Origin: Euglena gracilis
Taxonomy: Eukaryota; Euglenida; Euglenophyceae; Euglenales
DNA length: 64,000 nt
Direction of reading: 5' to 3'
Assembly: GCA_039621445.1 (NCBI GenBank)
Contig: CP154954.1
Span: 34,135,737 to 34,199,736 of the forward strand
Part shown: piece by piece, positions 12,101 to 21,307 of the stretch
Position numbering within the stretch: position 1 is the first letter of the stretch
How the letters are laid out: each line of letters starts with the position of its first letter
Made by a program: the position numbers and the translations under genes
The notes under the pieces: model-generated
Seen by the model: the letters and a program-made list of their open reading frames with translations, nothing else
What the model was told of the DNA's origin: nothing
Databases searched by the model: none

Positions 12101-15100
12101 CGCCCGCCACGGGCAAAATTGCGGCTATCCGCCCGCCGCCCTTCGCAACAGTTAGGTAAAGGATCGCCGACCTCTAGCCGGGGCAGAGCGCCCGTTTTTG
12201 GAGCGCCGGCGCAGCCGATTTCGGCCGAAAACGGCCAAAAAATGACGTTTTTGGGGGCGTCCGTTACTTACGTGCTATTTTGCGCCTCCCGGGCGGTAAC
12301 GGCTGCGTTTTACGCACGCCCGCCACGGGCAAAATTGCGGCTATCCGCCCGCCGCCCTTCGCAACAGTTAGGTAAAGGATCGCCGACCTCTAGCCGGGGC
12401 AGAGCGCCCGTTTTTGGAGCGCCGGCGCAGCCGATTTCGGCCGAAAACGGCCTAAAAAAGACCTTTTGGGGGCGTCCGATACTTACGTGCTATTTTGCGC
12501 CTCCCGGGCGGTAACGGCTGCGTTTTACGCACGCCCGCCACGGGCAAAATTGCGGCTATCCGCCCGCCGCCCTTCGCAACAGTCAGGTAAAGGACCGCCG
12601 ACCTCTAGCCGGGGCAGAGCGCCCGTTTTTGGAGCGCCGGCGCAGCCGATTTCGGCCGAAAACGGCCTAAAAAAGACGTTTTTTGGGGCGTCCGTTACTT
12701 ACGTTCTATTTTGCGCCTCCCGGGCGGTAACGGCTGCGTTTTACGCACGCCCGCCACGGGCAAAATTGCGGCTATCCGCCCGCCGCCCTTCGCAACAGTC
12801 AGGTAAAGGACCGCCGACCTCTAGCCGGGGCAGAGCGCCCGTTTTTGGAGCGCCGGCGCAGCCGATTTCGGCCGAAAACGGCCAAAAATGACGGTTTTGG
12901 AGGCGTCCGTGACTTACGTGCTATTTTGCGCCTCCCGGGCGGTAACGGCTGCGTTTTACGCACGCCCGCCGCGGGCAAAATTGCGGCTATCCGCCCGCCG
13001 CCATTCGCGACAGTTCGGTAAAGGATGGCCCACCTCTAGCCGGGGCAGAGCGCCCGTTTTTGGAGCGCCGGCGCAGCCGATTTCGGCCGAAAACGGCCAA
13101 AAAATGACGTTTTTGGAGGCGTCCGTGACTTACGTGCTATTTTGCGCGTCCCGTGCGGTAACGGCTGCGTTTTGCGCACGCCCGCCACGGGCAAAATTAC
13201 GGCTATCCGCCCGCCGCCCTTCGCAACAGTCAGGTAAAGGACCGCCGACCTCCGGGGGGCCAGAGCGCCCGTTTTTTGGAGCGCCGGCGCAGCCGATTTC
13301 GGCCGAAAACGGCAAAAAATGACGTTTTTGGGGGCGTCCGTTACTTACGTGCTATTTTGCGCCTCCCGGGCGGTAACGGCTGCGTTTTATGCACGCCCGC
13401 CACGGGCAAAATTGCGGCTATCTGCCCGCCGCCCTTCGCAACAGTCAGGTAAAGTACCGCCGACCTCTAGCCGGGGCAGAGCGCCCGTTTTTGGAGCGCC
13501 GGCGCAGCCCATTTCGGCCGAAAACGGCGTAAAAAGACGTTTTGGGGGCGTCCGATACTTACGTGCTATTTTGCGCCTCCCGGGCGGTAACGGCTGCGTT
13601 TTACGCACGCCCGCCACGGGCAAAATTGCGGCTATCCGCCCGCCGCCCTTCGCAACAGTTAGGTAAAGGATGGCCGACCTCTAGCCGGGGCAGAGCGCCC
13701 GTTTTTGGAGCGCCGGCGCAGCCGATTTCGGCCGAAAACGGCCAAAAAATGACGTTTTTGGGGGCGTCCGTTACTTACGTGCTATTTTGCGCCTCCCGGG
13801 CGGTAACGGCTGCGTTTTACGCACGCCCGCCACGGGCAAAATTGCGGCTATCCGCCTGCCGCCCTTCGCAACAGTCAGGTAAAGGACCGCCGACTTCTAG
13901 CCGGGGCAGAGCGCCCGTTTTTGGAGCGCGGGCGCAGCCGATTTCGGCCGAAAACGGCCTAAAAAAGACGTTTTGGGGGCGTCCGATACTTACGTGCTAT
14001 TTTGCGCCTCCCGGGCGGTAACGGCTGCGTTTTACGCACGCCCGCCACGGGCAAAATTGCGGCTATCCGCCCGCCGCCCTTTGCAACAGTCAGGTAAAGG
14101 ACCGCCGACCTCTAGCCGGGGCAGAGCGCCCGTTTTTGGAGCGCCGGCGCAGCCGATTTCGGCCGAAAATGGCCAAAAAAGACGTTTTTTGGGGCGTCCG
14201 TTACTTACGTGCTATTTTGCGCCTCCCGGGCGGTAACGGCTGCGTTTTACGCACGCCCGCCACGGGCAAAATTGCGGCTATCCGCCCGCCGCCCTTCGCA
14301 ACAGTCAGGTAAAGGACCGCCGACCTCTAGCCGGGGCAGAGCACCCGTTTTTGCAGCGCGGGCGCAGCCGATTTCGGCCGAAAACGGCCAAAAAAAGACG
14401 TTTTTGGGGGCGTCCGTTACTTACGTGCTATTTTACGCCTCCCGGGCGGTAACGGCTGCGTTTTACGCACGGCCGCCACTGGCAAAGTTGCGGCTATCCG
14501 CCCGCCGCCCTTCGCAACAGTTAGGAAAAGGATCGCTGACCTCTAGCCGGGGCAGAGCGCCCGTTTTTGGAGCGCCGGCGCAGCCGATTTCGGCCGAAAA
14601 CGGCCAAAAAAGACGTTTTTGGGGGCGTCCGTTACTTACGTGCTATTTTGCGCCTCCCGGGCGGTAACGGCTGCGTTTTACGCACGCCCGCCACGGGCAA
14701 AATTACGGCTATCCGCCCGCCGCCCTTCACAACAGTTAGGTAAAGGAGCGCCGACCTCTAGCCGGGGCAGGCTCGTTTTTGGAGCGCCGGCGCAGCCGAT
14801 TTCGGCCGAAAACGGCCAAAAAACACATTTTTGGGGGCGTCCATTACTTACGTGCTTTTTTGCGCCTCCCGGGCGGTAACGGCTGCGTTTTACGCACGCC
14901 CGCCGCGGGCAAAGTTACGGCTATCCGCCCGCCGCCCTTCGCAACAGTTAGGTAAAGGATCGCCGACCTCTAGCCGCGGCGGAGCGCCCGTTTTTGGAGC
15001 GCCGGCGCAGCGGATTTCGGCCGAAAACGGCCAAAAAATGACGTTTTTGGGGGCGTCCGTTACTTACGTGCTATTTTGCGCCTCCCGGGCGGTAACGGCT

Positions 15101-15860
15101 GCGTTTTACGCACGCCCGCCACGGGCAAAATTACGGCTATCCGCCCGCCGCCCTTCGCAACGGTTCGGTAAAGGATCGCCGACCTCTAGCCGGGGCAGAG
15201 CGCCCGTTTTTGGAGCGCCGGCGCAGCCGATTTCGGCCGAAAACGGCCAAAAAAATGACGTTTTTGGGGGCGTCCGTTACTTACGTGCTATTTTGCGCCT
15301 CCCGGGCGGTAACGGCTGCGTTTTACGCACGCCCGCCGTGGGCAAAATTGCGGCTATCCGCCCGCAGCCATTCGCAACAGTTCGGTAAAGGATCGCCGAC
15401 CTCTAACCGGGGCAGAGCGCCCATTTTTGGAGCACCGGCGCAGCCGATTTCGGCCGAAAACGGCCAAAAAAAGACGTTTTTTGGGGCGTCCGTTACTTAC
15501 GTGCTATTTTACGCCTCCCGGGTGGTAACGGCTGCGTTTTACGCACGGGCAAAATTGCGGCTATCCGCCCGCCGCCCTTCGCAACAGTCAGGTAAAGGAC
15601 CGCCGACCTCTAGCCGCGGCAGTGCGCCCGTTTTTGGAGCGCGGGCGCAGCCGATTTCGGCCGAAAACGGCCAAAAAATGACGTTTTTGGGGGCGTCCGT
15701 TACTTACGTGCTATTTTGCGCCTCCCGGGCGGTAACGGCTGCGTTTTACGCACGCCCGCCACGGGCAAAATTGCGGCTATCCGCCCGCCGCCCTTCGCAA
15801 CAGTCAGGTAAAGGATCGCCGACCTCTAGCCGGGGCAGAGCGCCCGTTTTTGGAGCGCCG
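6193..15860 (+). repeat. 216-bp satellite array, block 2 (forward, left subfamily)
   Basis: About 45 monomers in forward orientation. Diagnostic left-subfamily text: GCCCGTTTTTGG, CCACGGGCAAAATT and GGCCAAAAAATGACGTTTTTGG. Monomers are more alike than in block 1 but still carry scattered substitutions and 1-bp indels. The block ends exactly at the retrotransposon LTR, inside the GCGCCGGCGC palindrome of a monomer. Confidence 0.97.
15857..15860. other. target-site duplication, left copy (GCCG)
   Basis: The four satellite bases GCCG before the left LTR are repeated immediately after the right LTR (28549-28552). Removing the element and one copy gives back the uninterrupted satellite text GAGCGCCGGCGCAG. 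Confidence 0.9.
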
Positions 15861-16653
15861 TGTCCACCGGGTCCACCACTCCCGGGCCGCCGGTCGCCCC
15901 CGCGACCGCCGAGTCCCTTCGGGCCGAGGGCCCCGGGGGGTCCTCGCCGGTGGGGAGGACCACCGACAGGGGGGGTGGTGTTTCCGGGGTGGGGCCTGCG
16001 CTTTCCCCGGGGGTTGGTGGGCTCAAGTCAACCCCCGTTTTTTCACCCAGGTGGTTTCCCCACCCCCAGCCGCTGCGTAGGATCGTTTTTTTAGCGGTTT
16101 CCGAAATTTTGCTCAAAATCGAAAAAATCTGCCATTTGCATTACAAATCTCACTTCTCTCTCTCTCACACACACCTTGATGGCAAACCAACCCAAAGACC
16201 AACCACCAACCAACCCACGTTGGGACTTTGAGACCTTGGATTGAGAAACCGAAACTGTGGAATGTCCAAATGGAATGTGACAAACCTGGGGTAAGGAGTG
16301 GTCGTCGGGGGTGAAAGCGGAGGCGAAGGTGAAGATATAGGAGGGTGGGCGGTGGTGTTAAAGGTTCCTTCAACAATTTGACTTCAATGAATCAATGACC
16401 AACAATGAAACTCAATTTGCAACTCCGATTCAAAGTCCAATTGACAAATTCAATACAATAGTATTCCTTCTTGCCAAATATTGGGGAAAACCCCTCAAGT
16501 TCTGTGAAAAATGACGAATTTGAAAGCGCAAACTAATTTGACCCGCTTCCAATTTAAGTCGCGGGTTTTTTTAACTGGTTGGCTGTTACCTGCGACTTTG
16601 AAATTTGCGCTTTCTGGCAATTTTTGGCTGCCGGCGAAAGCCGGCGGCCGACA
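15861..16653 (-). repeat. 3' LTR of the retrotransposon
   Basis: 793 bp, matching 27762-28548 along its full length with about 15 substitutions and about 7 small indels by hand alignment, most indels in homopolymers. It starts TGTCCACCGGG and ends GGCCGACA on the plus strand. It contains a TC/CA microsatellite at about 16152-16172 and a potential GCCGGC-GAAA-GCCGGC hairpin near its end. The minus-strand frame from 16116 codes a proline/glycine-rich segment beginning MSKISETAKK that runs through the LTR edge into satellite; its counterpart in the 5' LTR is the N-terminus of Gag. No convincing TATA box was identified. Confidence 0.95.
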
Positions 16654-16664
16654 CCCCCTCCCTT
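16654..16664 (-). promoter_or_regulatory. polypurine tract
   Basis: In element sense the 11 bases directly before the 3' LTR are AAGGGAGGGGG, a pure purine run ending at the LTR's TGTCGG. This is the position and composition expected of the RNase H-resistant primer for plus-strand DNA synthesis. Confidence 0.85.
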
Positions 16665-17663
16665 GCGACCTTAGTCGGACACCAAAAATTCGACCCCCCC
16701 CGTTCCTCAACAACGGCGGGGAAATCCTCCATTCGGCACTCTTTCATCCAAAGCCTATGTCCCACACCCATTCTCCCTTGAATCAACAAATGGGAAACAA
16801 ACTTCAGGGACTATGGCTTTCAAGTGCCTTCAAACCTTTGGGAAAGACTTGGTTCACCATGAATATTAGGCTGCCCCCCCCCGCTTCTCACGGGTGGTAT
16901 GAGGGTCTTCACCAATTTATGCCCCCCCCCCTTCCAACGGGTCGGGGGAGTTTTGGTAAAAATTCGGTTGGCGTCCCCCCCCCCCTTCGGGTCGGGGAGA
17001 TTTTTGGTAAAAATTCAGTTGGTAAAAGTTCGGTGTGGTAAAAATTCGATTTTTGGTAAAAATTCCCCCTTCGGGTCGGGGGAATTTTTGTCAAAAAAAT
17101 CGAACGCCCCCCCCCCCCTCCTCGGGCCGGGGGGAATTTTTGTCAAAAAAATCGAACGCCCCCCCCCCCCCTCCTCGGGCCGGGGGGATTTTTGTCAAAA
17201 AAACTCTGTCCCCAAAACCAACCGAGTGAGGGCTCATAATGTGACCAAGGACTCCCAACCACAGTGTAATCCATCCTCATCCACACATCCGAATGATTTG
17301 AGGAGGAACCCTTATAACACCACCGCGTGACCGTAATGGGAGGGGAAGCAATGCGAGGGGTGGGGAGAGGGAGAGGGAAGGGAAGAGGGACAGCGAACGG
17401 CAATATAATAGATGGGCAGTGAATATTCTGTGGTGCCCCGGCCCCCTTGCGGGGCCTTTTTCTACCTTTCTCCATTCTCCTTGTAAATTTCTTGCATTTG
17501 TACATTCTCCCGTTCACACACCCGTGCGCGTGTGCGCACAAACACACACACGGACGTGCAAAGCCGGCTTTTGAATTTTGATGTTGGGTTAAAAACAGCA
17601 CTTTGCCTTCCCACTTGGTTCGCTGTAGAGCCTTTGACAGGGCCTTATGGCTCACCTTAGAGC
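16665..17663 (-). other. 3' non-coding region of the element with C/G-run repeats
   Basis: About 1 kb between the chromodomain stop and the polypurine tract. From about 16870 to 17205 it holds five or six units of roughly 50 bp, each pairing a long C run with TTCGGG/CTCGGGCCGGGG and followed by AATTTTTGTCAAAAAAATCG or GGTAAAAATTCG; the last two full units start at 17101 and 17153. In element RNA these are G-run-rich fold-backs. A CA/GT purine-pyrimidine stretch lies at about 17515-17555. The minus-strand open frame 17143-17655 has no recognisable domain and is probably fortuitous. Confidence 0.7.
16870..17205 (-). repeat. tandem C-run/fold-back repeats in the 3' region
   Basis: Repeated units of about 50-53 bp made of a run of 5-13 C, a short TTCGGG or CTCGGGCC turn, a G run, then an AT-rich spacer ending TCGAACG or TTCGGTTGG. 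Each unit can fold on itself, and the minus strand has closely spaced G runs compatible with G-quadruplexes. C-run lengths may be inaccurate in the assembly. Confidence 0.75.
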
Positions 17664-17819
17664 CTATGGCCCACCGTCAATTTTAAGTTCGGACGTTATG
17701 TCCATTTTCACTTTTTTCTCACGGCAATACTTCACAAACTCCCCACTGAAACGGTGAATGAAATTTCCAGCCGGTTCCCAGGTCTCCTCCCCGTCCTCAT
17801 ATCCGACCCACTTGGTCAA
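17664..17819 (-). CDS. integrase C-terminus: second half of a chromodomain
   Basis: The minus-strand frame from 17819 reads LTKWVGYEDGEETWEP and continues through a basic tail to a TAG at 17664-17666. KW.GY....TWEP is the second half of a chromodomain, the reader of methylated histone tails found at the C-terminus of chromovirus integrases. Its first half (EWEVEKIIKHR) is at the end of the preceding integrase frame; the two are separated by a one-base frame change at a T run around 17819, where the first frame meets TGA. Together they span about 60 residues, the usual chromodomain size. Chromodomains bias integration toward heterochromatin, which fits the satellite location. The fold assignment is strong; activity of this copy is doubtful because of the frame break. 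Confidence 0.85.
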   Translation of the reverse strand: MTKWVGYEDGEETWEPAGNFIHRFSGEFVKYCREKKVKMDITSELKIDGGP

Positions 17820-18907
17820 AAATTACACTTTTGAAGCCATTTTCCATCTTTTCCTTTCCGGTGCTTTATAATTTTTTCCACCTCCCACTCATCAGGTAAT
17901 GCCTCTTCTTCTTTTTCGGTCCGTTTATAGTAAAAAAGAGGCACCCTCTTACCTTCCACTTGGGGTTCCCGATACTCCTTCAAAAAACTCCTATGAGCTT
18001 TTGTCTCCACCCCAGATTTCATCTCAATTACATAACTCCGTTCCCCTTCTCTACCCTTCACGACCCCAGGTCCCACCCACCTAGAGTCAAGCTTCTCACC
18101 CGACCCCTCGGGTCTCCTATACCAAACCGTCGTCCCCACCTTTAGAGGTTCCATTTCTTTCGTCCCCTTATTTATCCTTACCACCTCCTCCTCATGCGTT
18201 TTGTTGAGTATCCTAGCAATCCTCCCATCAATGTCTTGCATCCTTTGGAAAAACTCCACCGAATCCTCACATTCTTTGGGTGGTTGGTAGGGTACCCCTG
18301 CCAATGGTCTTTCCCTTCCAGTCACAATTTCATATGGGCTCAATCCGCTTTCCGCTTTTACGTCATGAATTCGGTCCAGAACTCGTGGTAAAGCTTCAAC
18401 CCAATTAATTTTTTCTTCCACATACAATTTTCTCAACACCTCCATTACCTGTTGTCCGGCTCTCTCAACCCTCCCGTTTGCTTGATGGTGGTATGCTTGG
18501 GAATACGCTTGCCTAATCCCCAAAAGAGCACCCATGTTTTTCCACCAAATTCTTTTTAGATGGCTCCCTTGGTCACTTGAGATGACCGAGGGAACCCCAA
18601 AAGGCCTCCACTGATTTTTCACCATTTCCTTAGCCAACTTGGCACCGGTTAATCCCTTGTCCTTGCATGCAACCCCCACAATCCAACCCGAATGCCTATC
18701 CACACAAAGGGCTAGGGTGTCGTACTCCCCCCCGTCGTGTAAAACCCTTGGCATTCGAAACAAATCGATGGCAACACTTGTCATTAGTGCAGGGGGTATG
18801 GGTGTGGACTCGATCGGTCCTTTCAAACTCTCCCCCCTCACACTCGCTTGGCATGTGGAACAATTTTTTGCTGCAATTTTGGTTGAGTTGCTTTGCAACC
18901 TTTTCAT
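17816..18907 (-). CDS. integrase core, GPY/F-like module and chromodomain first half
   Basis: 363-residue open frame. It begins inside the zinc-binding segment (NCSTCQ, residues 15-20, supplying the CxxC). The catalytic core has D48 in SVAIDLF, D112 in SSDQGSH and E148 in NGRVERA; 35 residues separate D112 and E148, the D,D35E spacing of retroviral-type integrases. Residues about 257-300 (VWYRRPEG...SRWVGPGVV) match the GPY/F module of Ty3/Gypsy integrases. Residues 339-360 (EWEVEKIIKHR) start the chromodomain. The protein would join element cDNA to host DNA in the nucleus. All three catalytic residues are kept, but the frame is cut off upstream within the zinc finger and downstream within the chromodomain. 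The marked start is only where the frame opens; the real product would come from a Pol polyprotein. Confidence 0.92.
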   Translation of the reverse strand: MKRLQSNSTKIAAKNCSTCQASVRGESLKGPIESTPIPPALMTSVAIDLFRMPRVLHDGGEYDTLALCVDRHSGWIVGVACKDKGLTGAKLAKEMVKNQWRPFGVPSVISSDQGSHLKRIWWKNMGALLGIRQAYSQAYHHQANGRVERAGQQVMEVLRKLYVEEKINWVEALPRVLDRIHDVKAESGLSPYEIVTGRERPLAGVPYQPPKECEDSVEFFQRMQDIDGRIARILNKTHEEEVVRINKGTKEMEPLKVGTTVWYRRPEGSGEKLDSRWVGPGVVKGREGERSYVIEMKSGVETKAHRSFLKEYREPQVEGKRVPLFYYKRTEKEEEALPDEWEVEKIIKHRKGKDGKWLQKCNF

Positions 18908-18995
18908 CAGCCCAAACCAAACGGATTGTCATGTGTTTCCAAACTTTTTCAGGGCCAACGTGCCCCAAAAACGTGTGATTTTCTTGAATCACCAA
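18696..18995 (-). CDS. integrase N-terminal zinc-binding segment (histidine half), frame-broken
   Basis: The start of this open frame reads ENHTFLGHVGPEKVWKHM, the H....H part of the HHCC zinc-binding domain that precedes retroelement integrase cores. The matching CxxC lies in the overlapping frame that begins at 18907 (NCSTC), so a frame change occurs near 18890. After that point the rest of this frame is not meaningful. Upstream it connects, by another frame change at about 18990, to the linker ending VPESSKLW. Two breaks within about 100 bp indicate decay or consensus errors here. Confidence 0.75.
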   Translation of the reverse strand: MVIQENHTFLGHVGPEKVWKHMTIRLVWADEKVAKQLNQNCSKKLFHMPSECEGGEFERTDRVHTHTPCTNDKCCHRFVSNAKGFTRRGGVRHPSPLCG

Positions 18996-19453
18996 AGCTT
19001 GGAACTTTCAGGCACACACAACTTTTCCTCGAAAAACAGTTGACCGTTCAAGACTTTATAGCTTTTGAGCCAAACTGAAAAACCTTTGGTAGCCTCCGAT
19101 TTTTCTTTCCATGTTGGGCATCGGGAATATGCTTCCCCCCAATCACGCTCCCATACGGGCTTAATATCCTTAGGGGTCGTACTTGGCAGGGCGTCCCCCA
19201 CTTCCATACGAGTGTCCCCCCTCGAACTTTCAGCCGTCTCCGGGACAGGGGTCGTCTCCCCCCCCACTTTCTCATCCCAAAAATGAACTCGTTTCTTTTC
19301 TTTCCTGGGCCCTTGTGAGTGGGTGTCCACAGGGGTGTCTTTTCCTCCTGGGTCTACCCCACCCTCGGTTCCCCTCCTTGTGCACTCTCCTTTTTCCTCC
19401 TCAGGTGTTACGTTTTTGCCACTTCGGGTTGTCACCCCCCCATATCCCGGCAT
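18989..19453 (-). CDS. Pol linker between RNase H and integrase
   Basis: 155-codon frame rich in charged residues (TRSGKNVTPEEEKG near the start), ending in VLNGQLFFEEKLCVPE. A '.G.LF....L.VP' stretch directly before the HHCC finger is the usual lead-in to Ty3/Gypsy integrase, and a TRSG-type linker is common between RNase H and integrase in this group. The frame continues the one that starts just left of the nested insertion after a frame change near a G run at about 19440. No enzymatic role is inferred; it is a flexible spacer in the polyprotein. Confidence 0.7.
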   Translation of the reverse strand: MPGYGGVTTRSGKNVTPEEEKGECTRRGTEGGVDPGGKDTPVDTHSQGPRKEKKRVHFWDEKVGGETTPVPETAESSRGDTRMEVGDALPSTTPKDIKPVWERDWGEAYSRCPTWKEKSEATKGFSVWLKSYKVLNGQLFFEEKLCVPESSKLW

Positions 19454-19580
19454 TACGTAAATTGAGCTGGTTTTTGATTCTTATCTCCAAACACTGTTTT
19501 TCCTCTTCTTTTTCCTCCCGGATAAAATTTTCCATTTCATCCTTGTCTTCGGCCGACCCATGCTTACTTATATCCCTTAG
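19440..19580 (-). CDS. Pol segment resuming after the nested insertion
   Basis: From the left edge of the nested insertion the minus strand reads RDISKHGSAEDKDEMENF and then a Glu/Lys-rich stretch before changing frame near 19440. It is in the correct frame to continue the RNase H tail that stops at the right edge of the insertion (...SRGAYPASQAL), if the insertion and one TTAG copy are removed. The segment is an acidic/basic coil-like linker between the RNase H domain and the integrase. Identification rests on frame continuity and on recollection that algal Ty3-type Pol proteins have a similar linker here. Confidence 0.65.
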
Positions 19581-20265
19581 TGTGAGTCAGGGGTGCTGAG
19601 TGCCCTGGTAAGTTAGCTAACCTCAGGCGCTAACCTTAAAAGCTAACCCAGGCGCCCACAGAACTAACCAGGGGACTTGACCCAACCAGGGGCCTACTGT
19701 TTCAGTGATGAAACAATTAGGATAACCCCCTCCTAACTGAATTTTAACCCCTGGCCACATTTTGACCACTGACTCCCACAGGGCTCTGTCACCACTCTGG
19801 ACTCAATCTGATTATCCATTTGCCATTGGCATATCTGGTTCAAGTTTCAAGTCATTTCAAGTTTGTCAAGATTTCACTGGAGTGGACGTTGATTATCTGG
19901 TCAATGTTGTGGTCAGAAGTGAAGTTTGAAGCAGGGTTGTTGCTGCCAGTGGACCTAAGTTCCCCCCGTTCGCCGGCATCGAAGACTGCTTCACTCAATC
20001 CAGCGATCAGCGATCTGACCTCGACGTGAAGGCATTTCAGTGCTTTGATCAAGACCGACAGGTGTTTATACCCTTTGTGACCCCCCCAAGGACCCACCCC
20101 CCCAACCCGAGAAGGAAAAAGTTATAACTAAGGAAAATGAAACATTTTTTTTTAACAAAGGCCGCGCATTGAAATTCAACTGGGCAGGGTAATCGATCCT
20201 ACGCGGGGACAGGGAGACCCCACGGACCCGAACCCGGAGCAGCAAAGGGGGATGTCCCGTACAAA
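19581..20265. mobile_element. nested 685-bp insertion within pol (possible solo LTR)
   Basis: A 685-bp segment interrupts pol and is flanked by TTAG on both sides (19577-19580 and 20266-20269). Removing it with one TTAG restores the pol reading frame exactly. On the plus strand it starts TGTGAGTCAGG and ends CCGTACA followed by AA, so it is TG...CA if two extra bases are allowed at one end. On the minus strand it has a TATA-like GGGTATAAACA at about 20064-20074 and an A9 run near 20143-20151. It also has a perfect GTTAGCTAAC palindrome near 19612 amid related GCTAACC repeats. No credible open frame. A solo LTR is the favoured reading; another non-autonomous element is possible. Confidence 0.8.
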
Positions 20266-20269
20266 TTAG

Positions 20270-20338
20270 GGCCTGTGAAGCTGGGTATGCCCCCCGACTA
20301 AGGATATCAGCTATGGTATTTTCTTTAGCCGGGATATC
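20270..20338 (-). CDS. end of RNase H / start of Pol linker
   Basis: Minus-strand frame reading IPAKENTIADILSRGAYPA. The N.IAD.LSR motif marks the end of the RNase H region in nearly all Ty3/Gypsy Pol proteins. It is displaced from the main RNase H frame by a 2-bp loss in a TATAT-type context near 20335, where that frame meets TAA. It ends at the nested insertion. Confidence 0.8.
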
Positions 20339-20744
20339 CCACCGTCAAGTCATACTTGGGGAAAATTTGATGCCATCTCGCCCTCCTCCCAACCGGACCA
20401 CTGGGGGTGTCTAGGACCTCCCTTGTCCAAGGCTCCAAACTTTTGTGGTCGGTTAAAACCAAAACGGGTTGCAATCCAATCCAACTTTCCCATTTTTGTA
20501 GTGCCAAAATTATGGCATACGTCTCCAACTCCCTGGGGGTCCATTTTCTTTGCCCCTCGGTCAAGTTTCGAGACATAAAAGCCACTGGCACAGTGTTTTT
20601 CTCAATCACATCCTGAGCTGGGGGTCTTCCTCCCCCCTCCTTCATTTGCTCTAACGTTGCCCCCACGGCGTACCCACTGGCATCAACCCTTAGCACAAAA
20701 GGTTTATCTGGGTCTACCCTTTGCAACATTAGGCCTGAACACAA
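20325..20744 (-). CDS. RNase H domain of Pol
   Basis: 139-residue open frame with the Ty3/Gypsy RNase H signature: D21 in FVLRVDASGYAVG, E74 in RELETYA and D99 in VLTDHKSL, three catalytic acids that coordinate metal ions to cut RNA in RNA:DNA hybrids. ALQKWESWIG and DTPSGP..RRARWH are also typical of the C-terminal part. The domain removes template RNA and makes the polypurine primer during reverse transcription. It is joined to the RT thumb by a frame change in an eight-A run (element sense) near 20745-20755 and loses frame again at about 20335. The open frame begins with a non-ATG codon context and is not an independent gene. Confidence 0.92.
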   Translation of the reverse strand: MCSGLMLQRVDPDKPFVLRVDASGYAVGATLEQMKEGGGRPPAQDVIEKNTVPVAFMSRNLTEGQRKWTPRELETYAIILALQKWESWIGLQPVLVLTDHKSLEPWTREVLDTPSGPVGRRARWHQIFPKYDLTVGYPG

Positions 20745-20926
20745 CCTTTTTTTTCAGCTCCTAAAAAAGCTTTTAGATCCTCCCCATCAAATTCCACAGG
20801 TTTTCGACTTCTTTTCTTTCCCACCTCCCTTGGGACTTTCAATTTGTCTTGCAGCCGGGCAGCTACTTCCGCATACATGTGAATGTATGCATTGTAATAA
20901 TTTGTGAACCCCAAAAAGGCTCTCAA
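20729..20926 (-). CDS. RT thumb/connection segment
   Basis: The frame reads LRAFLGFTNYYNAYIHMYAEVAARL, the L..FLG..NYY....I..F..IA..L motif that follows the RT palm and starts the connection in Ty3/Gypsy Pol. The same frame is open upstream to 21022 (APGKLRAIEKWEVPKKITAL), where an in-frame TAA at 21023-21025 falls between EEV and FCGQIL; relatives normally have an acidic residue there, so this looks like a nonsense change. Downstream the frame shifts at an eight-A run into RNase H. Confidence 0.85.
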   Translation of the reverse strand: MRAFLGFTNYYNAYIHMYAEVAARLQDKLKVPREVGKKRSRKPVEFDGEDLKAFLGAEKKGCVQA

Positions 20927-20990
20927 AGCCGTAATTTTTTTTGGAACCTCCCACTTTTCGATCGCTCGTAACTTACCCGGTGCAGGCCTC

Positions 20991-21269
20991 CTAGTCCCAT
21001 TTCCTAAAATCTGTCCACAAAATTAAACCTCCTCCACAAAAAGTTTGGCTTTGAAATTCATCAGCCACCAAAAGTTCTGTTTTCAGCACCTCCAACACCC
21101 TTCTCAAATCTTTTTCGTGTGCCCCCACGAGGTCCTCCCCTTCCCCGACCGTTGTCCCCACCAGTATGTCGTCTATGTACCCTGTGGCGATATCCCTTAC
21201 TGGTGTCAAACGGTCATCGATCATTTGCTGAAATTGCTTGGGGGCTTTTGTCAAACCCATTACGTTCAC
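20991..21269 (-). CDS. reverse transcriptase palm with YIDD active site
   Basis: Residues MGLTKAPKQFQQMIDDRL and TGYIDDILVG are the RT motif B-like and motif C segments. Y31-I-D-D34 supplies two of the three catalytic aspartates; the third is in the preceding frame. The frame is open upstream to about 21330 (FTPKGIFQWRV, the conserved TPKG/W stretch) beyond the marked start. It differs from the N-terminal RT frame by the loss of one T near 21330. It becomes meaningless after about residue 75, where the frame changes again near 21050 to one reading LFVEEV. The enzyme would copy element RNA into cDNA in virus-like particles. Confidence 0.9.
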   Translation of the reverse strand: MNVMGLTKAPKQFQQMIDDRLTPVRDIATGYIDDILVGTTVGEGEDLVGAHEKDLRRVLEVLKTELLVADEFQSQTFCGGGLILWTDFRKWD

Positions 21270-21307
21270 CCTCCACTGAAAAATCCCTTTGGGGGTGAAA
21301 CAACACG

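Noticed and set aside
1-15860. CRISPR array or bacterial repeat locus
   Set aside because: Repeats are contiguous 216-bp satellite monomers with no spacers and no cas genes.
17143-17655. 170-codon minus-strand open frame in the 3' region
   Set aside because: It runs through CA microsatellite and C-run repeats, has biased composition and no domain, and lies after the chromodomain stop.
19852-20097. 81-codon minus-strand open frame within the nested insertion
   Set aside because: Lies inside a probable LTR-like insertion, no domain, no neighbour in frame.
20225-20250. tRNA-like B box (GGTTCGGGTCC on the minus strand) suggesting a SINE
   Set aside because: One mismatch to the B-box consensus, no A box at the right distance and no foldable T arm seen; LTR-like ends fit better.
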